This document shows positions 55,651-64,000 of a DNA stretch of 64,000 nt, in pieces. Below the pieces are notes generated by a model. That model was not told the DNA's origin. It made no database searches and saw nothing but the letters and a program-made list of their open reading frames with translations. Source of the DNA: Hordeum vulgare subsp. vulgare (Eukaryota; Streptophyta; Magnoliopsida; Poales; Poaceae); contig NC_058521.1 of assembly GCF_904849725.1 (NCBI RefSeq), forward strand, positions 433,956,676 through 434,020,675, written 5' to 3'. Position numbers and translations under genes: made by a program. Each line of letters opens with the position of its first letter. Position 1 is the first letter of the stretch.

Positions 55651-58294
55651 TTCGACCTCATCCCATCCCCTCGATGGCACCTAGTAAAAGAAAGCATCCC
55701 ACACGCACAACTGCATGATCTCGTTAGACCGCCCATGCTAATTTAATTTGAGCTCCCCCTCCCATCGATTTTTAATCCTCACACAAACCGGTCGAAAAAA
55801 CATCCGGAAAAAGACCACCCGGTGAAACATCCCCTCCCCAAATCCCTGGCCGCACGTCCGCACCCTGAACCCCTCCCCAACCTCTTCCCATGGTGGGCCG
55901 AAGTCGCTGGAGGTGCACGACATGGGGGATCTCCCGGCATCGTGCCGCCGATCGCGCTACCCACTGCCTCCACCCTTCATCTTAGCTACGCGCGTGGACC
56001 CGTCGATCGTTCCGCCCTATCCTCCGTCACGTCATGCACGGCGCCCGGCCAGCGAGCTCCCTTAGCACGCTGATCCCTCTACAACCTCCCCATGAAACTG
56101 CGATCCTGCCGTTGCTCGCATCGACCTTCGTCGCTGACGTGCACCGACGACTCCCCGTGCTAGCCTCCCCTAAGATTCATGCATAGCCACTGGCTCTTCT
56201 CTACATGGTGTCGGACGCGTAGTGGCAGCTCATCGAGATCGAGGCAGGGTAGGTGTGTCTCACGTAGGACTTGGTCTGGACGGTCACCTGTGTCCTTGAC
56301 ATCGACAGTGACCCTCGTTTGATTTAACCGCCATCCTCCAATTCCATGGATGATAGGCGTGCTCGACCTCCACATGTGCCTGCATGCCTTGTGCCACTCC
56401 GAGCTTCAGTGCCTCTTCATTCTGCCTGGTGCTGTGGATAAGCTCATTGTCAAGTACAGAATGCACCCAACACAGTCGGTAGTTCCGGGGGAAGCTCAGG
56501 AAGATCAAGGAGAAGGAGAGTGGTGACGTGCACATGATGGGCACCAATGAGTAAGTGGTATGAGTCTGTTACACGCTTTCGGCCTTCTTTGTTCCTCACC
56601 ATGGTAATCAATCTCATGTTGGATCTTTTGGTACTAGTTGTTCCATTGTTGTTGGGTATGTAAAAAATTGAACATTGTCAGACCCTGTTTTTACAGCTAC
56701 AAAAATTGATTCTTGATGGTTTTATATGAAGAGAGAGAATTTACTATACTGTGATGTAGTATATGTCATTTTTGTATCTGAAAAAGATGGCATCGAATGG
56801 TTGCAGGTTGTGCGCAATAGGGTGTTTGATTGAGATGGAGCCACTGACGGTCGACGATGTGCTCTGGCAGCCGGAGGCTATCGATAAATAACTTCTACAC
56901 CTTGAGGAAGGAGCAACGGTAAGCTTAATATCTGCATATTCTTTCCTCCATGAAACAATTTTTGTGTACACACATACATGCATGATTGATGGCAACTCAA
57001 TTGTTTCTCACAAAAAGATAGCAATTCAACTAATATTACCGAAATGTAACTGATGGTGGTGTATCGTGTATGTGTGCATGTGCATATGGTGTAGTGCAGG
57101 AGAGGTAACCAACATGTACAGGTGAAAAGAGGGAGGATTCAGATTCGGCCATGTCTGCAAGGAGATCATCCGGACGGTAAAGAATCAGAACACTCCTTCG
57201 CCGGCTGGCTGTACGTCTCACACGGCCGCCGAGCAGAGGCACAGATCACAATGCCTACTCACCTTCAAGTTCATCTGTTCAAAATCCTGGTGTGTGCCTC
57301 TTCGTGAGACAATGCCCACCTGATCGTTGTCGGTTGCGTCAAGGTCCTACGCCAAATAGATTGTTCCTTTCATGCTCGACAAGATGATGAAGTCCAGCCA
57401 TTACAACATGAAGGCCTTGTTGGTCATGCTCTAAGCGATATGACAAAGGTAAAGGGGCAACAACCAAATATGTTGTAACCCATAGATTGTCTAACAATGT
57501 CTGAGGCCGGGTTGGTGAGGCTGCTCCTATGATGACACAAACTTCAGACAATATTTACAGGGTGAACGCTAAGAGGGGCCTTGCTGGTTATGATTCCAAG
57601 ATGACACAAATAATGTTGTTCTAACTAGCATGAATGTCTTGTAGGTTCAAAAGGGGGATTTTAATTCCTTATATTCGTGTGTTATTATGTTTTTTAGTGA
57701 GAGCTAATAGAGAAAAAAATACATGATTCATTGAGAGGAAAACAACAAATATTACGGTGGTGAGTTTTTGGAGAAGTAAAAGTTAATTGTTATGACAAAA
57801 ACTATATGCTCGATAGTATATGCTAGATTATTGCAACTGTTAAGAAGAAATGTGAAAAAAGAAGTTATTCACTTGGAAGTTTAATATTTGGTCATGTCTC
57901 TTTGTAGCTTTGTTGTGCTTGCACACGATAACATAATGTGATATTGAGATCGACATAGTGAATATAGCCACTATTATCTCTTTGAGTGTTCCAAATTCAT
58001 ACTTCAGGGTGGAGGTATGTGCACTGACATGAGTTACATTTGAATACATGAACTTTTCTTTTGAATTCTCATTTAGAGTTGCTCATCTTTGGTAGATTGT
58101 TTGTCATGCGTGATGTGTGCAAGAAAGTCATTTGGAGATTTGACTTACATCCTTTCGTAGAGCTGTTTCCTGAAGAAATTGTCCTAATACATGCAGAAAG
58201 AAGTAGTGCAACTAATGCGAGAGAGAGACAGAGAGGGAGGGGACAAGTTTCTCCTGACACTATCAATTGTAGATATGCATTACTAATACAAACA
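55651..58294. other. Helitron 3' segment, possible captured exon pieces
   Basis: Mixed GC-rich (55800-56530) and A/T-rich DNA. Exon-like pieces bounded by AG and GT occur (for example 56807-56921), but none gives a recognisable protein. No helicase or Rep motif was seen. Confidence 0.4.
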
Positions 58295-58296
58295 TA

Positions 58297-58554
58297 CTAA
58301 TCCCTCCGTTCCTTTATATAAGATGTATTTTTTTAAAGTTAAATGAGTCCATGTTTGACCGTATTTTTAGGAAAATATATTGATATTCACAATACAAAAT
58401 TTATATCATTGGATACATCATGAAAAGTAGTTTCATATTTTATCTATTAGGTATTGTAGATGTTGTTATTTTATTCTATAATATTGATCAAACATTGAAA
58501 TGGTTGACTTGCACGGAAATCAATACACCTTATATAATGGAACAGAAGAAGTAT
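58297..58554 (+). mobile_element. Stowaway-like MITE (258 bp)
   Basis: The left end CTAATCCCTCCGTTCC and the complement of the right end (ATACTTCTTCTGTTCC) are inverted repeats resembling the Stowaway CTCCCTCCGT terminus, both leading into a TTATATAAG(A/G)TGTA phrase. TA target duplications are at 58295-58296 and 58555-58556. It has no coding capacity and lies within the Helitron. Confidence 0.75.
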
Positions 58555-58795
58555 TAAATATGACAAGTGCATAGTTATATGTTTAAATTTTAACTGTGTA
58601 TAAATGAAGGTGTAAAGGAGGATTAGAATTAAGCCCGGTGCGCCATCAAGGTGATGACGAGGGTCACAACCTTGGATTGGAGAAGCGGAAGAAATGGGTG
58701 AAGGAATAACAAGAAATACAAAAAAACTCATATACACAAGGATTCTACGTATTTTGTTAGTCAGAATTGATGTTGAATCATAAGAACATATATGT

Positions 58796-58824
58796 CCCAT
58801 GGCAACGCACGGGCAACTAACTAG
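58796..58824 (+). other. Helitron 3' terminal hairpin and CTAG end
   Basis: Six-base stem CCCATG/CACGGG with one G-to-A type mismatch, loop GCAACG, then CAACTAA and CTAG. This is the structure that ends rolling-circle transposition in Helitrons. Confidence 0.85.
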
Positions 58825-59325
58825 TAGTAGTAGATGCAGAAAGTATCGGTCTACTTATTTTGGACGTGATGCCTATAGATATAATCATTGCCATAGATGA
58901 CGTCACGACTTTGCGCGGTTCTATCAATTGCTCGACAACAATTTGTTCACCCACCGTCTACTTGCTTTCATGAGAGAAGCCACTAGTAAACACTACGGCC
59001 CCGGGTCTATTCACACCTATCATTTCCACTTCGCTTTTACTTCGCTTTATTACTTTGTTGCTTTTAGTTCTCACTTGGCAAACAATCTATAAGGGATTGA
59101 CAACCCCTTCATAGTGTTGGGAGCAAGCTTTTTGTGTTTCTGCAGGCACTTGTGATACTCCTTCACTGGATCGATACCTTGGTTCTCAAACTGAGGGAAA
59201 TACTTACCACCGCTGCACTACATCACCCTTTCCGCTTCGAGGGAACACCAACGCAAGGCTCCAAGGCCACGGGGGAAATCCTTTGCATATTTGCCTAGGA
59301 AGTCCCTTAAGGCGTAGCCGTAGCA
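58825..59325 (+). repeat. A2 5' LTR, right fragment
   Basis: Continues the LTR from TAGTAGTAGATGCAG and is collinear with 31212-31677 until CAACGCAAG. It then has about 50 bp that A1 lacks before GTAGCA at 59325. Confidence 0.78.
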
Positions 59326-59335
59326 GAAGGATTCC

Positions 59336-59550
59336 TGGTGCCATTGCTGAGGAGTATCAAGACAAGAACAGTCTCCCGTCAGCACGTTTCTGGCGCCGTT
59401 GGAAGGTCTCTTGTTGCAGTAGTAGAAGTATTTCTGGCGCCGTTGCCGGGGAGTATCAAGACAACAACAGTTTCCCGTCAGCACGTTTCTGGCGCCGTTG
59501 GAAGGTCTTTTATTGAAGTAGCAGAAGTATTTCTGGCGCCATTGCCGGGG
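59336..59550 (+). repeat. Tandem amplification of the primer-binding site (99-bp period)
   Basis: Complete tRNA-Asp-type sites lie at 59336-59352 (TGGTGCCATTGCTGAGG, four transitions), 59435-59451 (perfect) and 59534-59550 (one mismatch). Half-sites TGGCGCCGTTGG are at 59391 and 59490. Each pair is exactly 99 bases apart, so a leader segment with a full and a half site was duplicated in tandem. The site nearest the LTR is the degraded one. Confidence 0.85.
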
Positions 59551-59765
59551 AAGGAGAGATCTATCCAAGTAAGTAGGTCTCACAAACTCATCTCTTGCAT
59601 TTACTTTTTTGCCAGTTGCCTCTCGTTTTCCTCTCCCCCACTTCACATTTGCCGTTTTCATTTGCCTTTCTCCTTTGCCGTTTTCTTTTGCCTTTTGCCT
59701 TTTTGCTGTTTTCCTTCGCCGGTTTTCTTGCTTGCTTGTGTGCTTGTTTGTTTGTTGAAGTCATC

Positions 59766-60722
59766 ATGGCTGAAAACACCAAACTTTGCGACTTCTCGAG
59801 TACCAATAATAATGATTTTATTAGTACTCCAATTGCTCCCGCCACTAGTGCAGAATCGTATGAAATCAATGCAGCTTTGCTGAATCTTGTTATGAAAGAG
59901 CAATTCTCTGGCCTTCCTAGTGAAGATGTCGCATCCCATCTCAATACCTTCATTGAGCTTTGCGATACGCAAAAGAAAAGAGATGTGGATAATGACGTGA
60001 TTAAGTTGAAGTTTTTTCCTTTCTCGTTGCGAGATCGCGCAAAAACTTGGTTTTCTTCTTTGCCTAAAAATAGTATCGATTCTTGGGATAAGTGCAAAGA
60101 TGCTTACATATCCAAGTATTTTCTGCCGGCTAAGATCATCTCCTTACGTAACGATATCATGAATTTCAAGCAACTTGATCATGGACATGTTGCACAATCT
60201 TGGGAGAGGATGAAGCTTATGATTAGAAATTGTCCAGCTCATGGCTTGAGTTTGTGGATGATTATACAAATCTTTTATGCTTGCTTGAATTTCGCTTCTC
60301 GCAATATCTTGGACTCCGCCTCAGGTGGAATGTTCATGGAAATCATGTTAGGAGACACTACAAAACTCCTAGACAATATCATGACCAACTACTCTTAGTG
60401 GAACACTGAAAGGTCGCCTACTAGCAAAAAGATACATGCTATAGAAGAAATTAAGTTGCTTAGTGCTAAGATGGACGAGTTAATGAATTTGGTTGCTAGT
60501 AGAAATGCTACTGTAGATCCTAATGACATGCCACTATCTTCATTGATTGAGAGTAGCAACACTAGTTTGGACGAGAATTTTGTTGGTAGGAACAATTTTG
60601 GCAACAACAATGCTTTTAGAGGAAACTATGTTCATAGGCCTTTTCCTAGTAACTCCTCTAACAATTATGGCAATTTCTACAACAACACTTATAGAAATCA
60701 CAACAAATTACCCTCTGTTTAG
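59766..60722 (+). pseudogene. A2 gag, interrupted by one TAG
   Basis: Start at ATG 59766 (MAENTKLCDFSS) after a pyrimidine-rich leader. The gag core shows LKFFPFSLRDRAKTWFSSLP and QSWERMKLMIRNCPAHG. TAG at 60396 interrupts, and the same frame continues to 60722 with an Asn-rich tail (NNFGNNNAFRGN, NNYGNFYNNTYRNHN). No CCHC finger is present; the Asn/Arg tail may bind RNA instead. At 60720 the frame changes by one base to the protease segment. Confidence 0.8.
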
Positions 60723-61774
60723 AGAGTAATATCAAAGAGTTCATCAACTCTCAAAAGATTTTCAATGCGTCCATAGAGGAAAAACTAGTCAAAATAGACG
60801 ATTTGGCTAAGAGCGTTGATAGGATGTCTTGTGATATTGATGCTTTTAAAGTTAGATGTGCTCCTCCCAAGGTCAACTTGGATGAAACTTTGAAAGCTAT
60901 GCGTGTCTCCATGAATGAGAGCAAAGAAAGAACCGCCCAAATTCGCGCTAGGCATGAATGGTTTAAAAGGGTGCGTTCTAGTGATGCGAATCACGAAGAT
61001 CTTAAAGTGCTTGGTGTGACTCCTCTTGAATCTTTGTTTTCGCATGTCAAACCTATTGATGAAGGGGCTAGATATGAATCCACTTTGGTTGAAAAACGCC
61101 CCAATGATTCGGAGTCCACCCATTTTGATGATAAAGGTGTGGAGAGTGGAGTAGAAGAAATCAAAATTTTGGGTAGTAATGAAACTCCCACTTTGGATTT
61201 CAAGGAATTCAATTATGGTAATTGCTCCTTGTTTGAATTCATTTCTTTGATGCCATCCATTGCAAACTCTCCACATGCTTATAGCCAAAGCAAAGCCTTT
61301 ACCGCGCATATCGTAAATGCTATAATGAAATCTCTTGAAGAGAAGCTTGAATTAGAAGTCTCTATACCTAGAAAACTTCATGATGAGTGGGAACCTACTA
61401 TCAAAATCAAGATAAAAAATTATGAGTGCAATGCTTTGCGTGATTTGGGTGCTAGTGTTTCCGCGATTCCAAAATCGTTATGTGATATTCTTGGTTTTCA
61501 TGAGATTGAAGAGTGTTCTCTTAATTTGCATCTTGCGGATTCTACTATCAATAAACCCATGGGAAGGATCGATGATGTTCTTATTGTTGCAAATAAGAAC
61601 TATGTACCCGTGGATTTCATTGTACTTGACATAGATTGCAATCCTTCATGTCCCATTATTCTTGGTAGACCTTTCCTAAGGACTATTGGTGCTATCATCG
61701 ATATGAAGGAAGGGAATATTAGATTTCAATTTCCTTTAAAGAAGGGCATGGAGCACTTCCTAGAAAGAAAATAA
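60722..61774 (+). pseudogene. A2 linker and retropepsin
   Basis: Open from 60722 (ESNIKEFINSQKIFN). A charged, helical linker leads to the protease with [11 protein letters not shown] (about 61438-61470) and ILGRPFLRTIG (61660-61690). Compared with A1 one base is missing near 61755, so it ends 25 residues early. The 575 bp shared with A1 show mostly synonymous-looking changes. Confidence 0.78.
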
Positions 61775-64000
61775 GATTGCCTTATGAATCTATGATGAGG
61801 GCTACTTATGGTTTGAGCACCAAAGATGACTATACGTGATTCCACCACCTCTTGCCTAGCTAAGGGCGTTAAACAAAAGCGCTTGTTGGGAGGAAAACCA
61901 ACAAATCTATCGTTTTTCTTTCTGTTTTGTGTTTTCCACACTTTCATAATTCTGTTATGATTGTGTTTTTTGTGTTTCTTTTTGCGTTTGTGCCAAGCAA
62001 AACCGTTATGATTAGTCTTGGGGATGATCGTTTGGTCATGCTCGAAAAGATAGAAACTTTCTGCTCACAAAAAGAATTTTCATTTTTTTATGTAAGAGCT
62101 TTTGAGTTGATTCCTTTTGCTGCTGATTGCTACGCAAATTCTTCAGACTGTCGTAATTGTTCAGAATTTTTCAAGTACCAGAAGTATATGAAGTATAAAG
62201 ATTGCTACAGACTGGTCTGCTGCTAACAGATTCTGTTTTTGTTGTGTTGGTTGCTTATTTTGATGAAACTATGGATAGTATCGGGGGGTATTATCCATGG
62301 AAGATTGAAGATACAGTAACCCAACATCAACATAAGTATAATTTAAGTTTGCTATAGTACCTAAGGAAGTTGTGGTTTGCTTTCTTATACTAATGTTACC
62401 ACGACTTTCTGTTTAAGTTTCAGGTTGTGAAGTTTTCAAGTTTAGGGTGAAGTTCTTATGGACAAAAAGATAAAGAGTGGCAAGAGCTCAAGCTTGGGGA
62501 TGCCCAAGGCACCCCAAGAGATTAAAGGATGTCGTAAAAGCCTAAGCTTGGGGATGCCCCGGGAAGGCATCCCCTCTCTCGTCTTCAGTCCATCGGTAAC
62601 GTTACTTGGGACTATATTTTTATTCACCACATGTTATGTGTTTTTGCTTGGAGCGTCTTGTATCGTAGGAGTCTTTTGTTTTTGTTGTGTCACAATCATC
62701 CTTGCTGCACACCTAGAGAGAGAGACATGCACTCACCGTGATTTTGTCGAGCTTCACTTATATCCTTTGGTAGACAATTCAGCTCACATGTGCTTCACTT
62801 ATATCTTTTGAGCTAGATACTATTGCTCTGTGTGTTTCACTTATATCTTTTAGACCACAGCGGTGCGTGGCTTGGTAGTTTATCTATGCTTTGAAAGTAG
62901 TCTCAAAAGGGGTAGTTATCCAAAGGGATACGAAAACTTCCACCTTCATGTGCATTGAATAGTTAGAGAAGTTTGATTCATCTCAATTAGTTTTGAGTTG
63001 TGGTTTTGGTAATATTGAAGTTATGCTAGTAAGGTGTTGTGGATCTATGAATACTTTTGTTGAAGTTAGTGATTCCCGTAGCATGCACGTATGGTGAACC
63101 GCTATTGATTGTCATCCTTTGCGTGGCGGTCGGGATCGCGCGATGATTTATACCTACCAACCCTTCCCCTAGGAGTATGCGTTGAATGCTTTGTTTCCAT
63201 TACTAATAAAACTTTTGCAACAAGTATATGAGTTCTTCATGACTAATGTTGAGTCCATGGTTTAGATGCACTTTCACCTTCCACCATCACTATCTTCTTA
63301 GTGCCGTGCAACTTTCGCCGGTGCACAAAACCCACCATTAGCCTCCCTCAAAACAGCCACCATACCTACCTACTATGGCTTTTTCAAAGTCATTCCAAGA
63401 TATATTGCCATGCAACTACCACCATGACATGTGCCACCACTTCTACATTGCCATTGCATGATCGTAAGATAGCTAGCATGATGTTTCCATTAATGTCTAT
63501 GCCATGCTAGATCATTGTCACGGTACACTACCGAAGGCATTCTATATAGAGTCATCGTTGCTCTAAGTTTTGAGTTGAAAGTGTGATGATCATCATTGAT
63601 GGAGCATTGTCCCATGTGAGGAAATAAAAGAGGCCAAGGATGCCCACAAAAAAAATATAAAAAAAAGAGGCCAAACAGCCCACCAAAAAAAATAAAAAAA
63701 AATGAGAGAAAAAGAGAGAAGGGACAATGCTACCACCTTTCCACACTTGTGCATATTAAGCACCATGATCTTCATGATTGAGAGTCTCTCGTTTTGTCAC
63801 CATCATATAGCTATTGGGAAATTCTCATTATGTAACTTGGCGTGTATATTCCAATGATAGGCTTCCTCAAAATTGCCTTAGGTCTTTGTGAGCAAGCAAG
63901 TTGGATGCACACCCACTAGTTTTCCTTAAGAGCTTTCACATACTCTTAGCTCTAGTGCATCAATTGTATGGCAACCCCTACTCATTCACATTGATATCTA
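61775..64000 (+). other. A2 non-coding region after protease, cut by the window end
   Basis: Collinear with A1 642-2940. It holds the same twin hairpins (about 62488-62574) and A-rich tracts near 63640-63720. No RT or integrase. Confidence 0.7.

Larger units (their letters stand above)
50880..58824 (+). mobile_element. Helitron inserted in the A2 LTR (7945 bp)
   Basis: The 5' end is TCTCTACTATTAAAGG at 50880 after host A (50879). The 3' end is an 18-base hairpin, CCCATG-GCAACG-CACGGG (58796-58813), seven bases, then CTAG (58821-58824) before host T. The A1 LTR at 31206-31217 shows GGAGTAATAGTAG uninterrupted, so insertion was precisely between A and T with no target duplication, as Helitrons do. 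No Rep/helicase coding is visible, so it is non-autonomous. Two further 5' termini lie inside at 53296 and 55616. Confidence 0.9.
49835..64000 (+). mobile_element. A2: second A-family copy, 5' part, inserted in E3
   Basis: The LTR starts TGATATGTC at 49835 directly after E3 codons (left target site GCGGT, 49830-49834) and ends at about 59325; a Helitron splits it. Then come a multiplied primer-site leader, gag (59766-60722), protease (to 61774) and a 3' region still running at 64000. By comparison with A1 the 3' LTR should begin roughly 0.5-0.6 kb past the edge. No pol is seen. Confidence 0.85.

Noticed and set aside
58061..58300. Short plus-strand ORF near the MITE
   Set aside because: 79 codons with no recognisable domain, ending at the MITE border in A/T-rich Helitron DNA; consistent with chance.
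60390..60400. Programmed stop readthrough between gag segments in A2
   Set aside because: The TAG is followed by open frame, but A1 does not cover it, no readthrough context is recognisable, and other lesions nearby make simple decay likelier.
1..64000. The A-family sequence at both window ends, suggesting a circle or one element spanning the window
   Set aside because: The copies differ in sequence and lesions, both are plus-strand, and A1 ends with its 3' LTR at 31677 while A2 starts with its 5' LTR at 49835. They are two separate insertions.

Overview
The window is plant repeat DNA. It contains no intact host gene, no rRNA or tRNA gene and no bacterial-type features. Large LTR retrotransposons of the Ty3/gypsy Athila and Tat lineages, LTRs opening TGATACGTC with AAGCTTGGGG polypurine tracts, a hAT element, a Helitron and a Stowaway-like MITE, all nested in one another, point to a large grass genome. 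A pooid, probably Triticeae (wheat/barley/rye group), is my inference from the look of the families; no search was run. Family letters A-E are local labels.

Left half (1-31677): a four-level nest. A1, a plus-strand gypsy element with a protease but no visible RT or integrase, enters from the left edge and ends in a 3' LTR at 3430. That LTR is split by B (3602-30334, minus strand, Athila-type, TSD AATAT). B's 3' LTR is split by C (3862-20237, minus strand, Tat-type, TSD TTATA). C's gag is split by a hAT transposon, D (14795-18801, TSD ATGTCGGG). Every boundary was read from terminal motifs and target duplications, and the unoccupied version of two sites survives in sister LTRs inside this window.

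Middle (31678-49834): an older unclassified stretch with a reverse-strand gag-like relic, then three copies of a second family without pol (E1, E2, E3). E1 and E2 are joined through one shared LTR and share a frame-breaking 103-bp duplication. E3 appears to sit inside E2's 3' LTR.

Right half (49835-64000): A2, a second copy of the A family, is inserted in E3's protease and runs off the right edge. Its 5' LTR is split by a 7.9-kb Helitron (50880-58824) that has three Helitron 5' termini, one 3' terminus, duplicated gene-like fragments and a MITE. A2's leader carries a 99-bp tandem amplification of the tRNA-Asp primer-binding site.

How the parts fit: only B and C encode recognisable RT, RNase H and integrase, and both are mutated. 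A and E carry gag, protease and (E only) a second conserved ORF. B and E share primer site, polypurine tract and near-identical LTR ends, so E was probably moved by B-like enzymes. C carries an antisense six-exon gene convergent with pol, separated from it by a 13-unit array of 71-bp hairpin repeats. B and E both have an LTR-like GC-palindrome module upstream of their second ORF, which may be an internal promoter.
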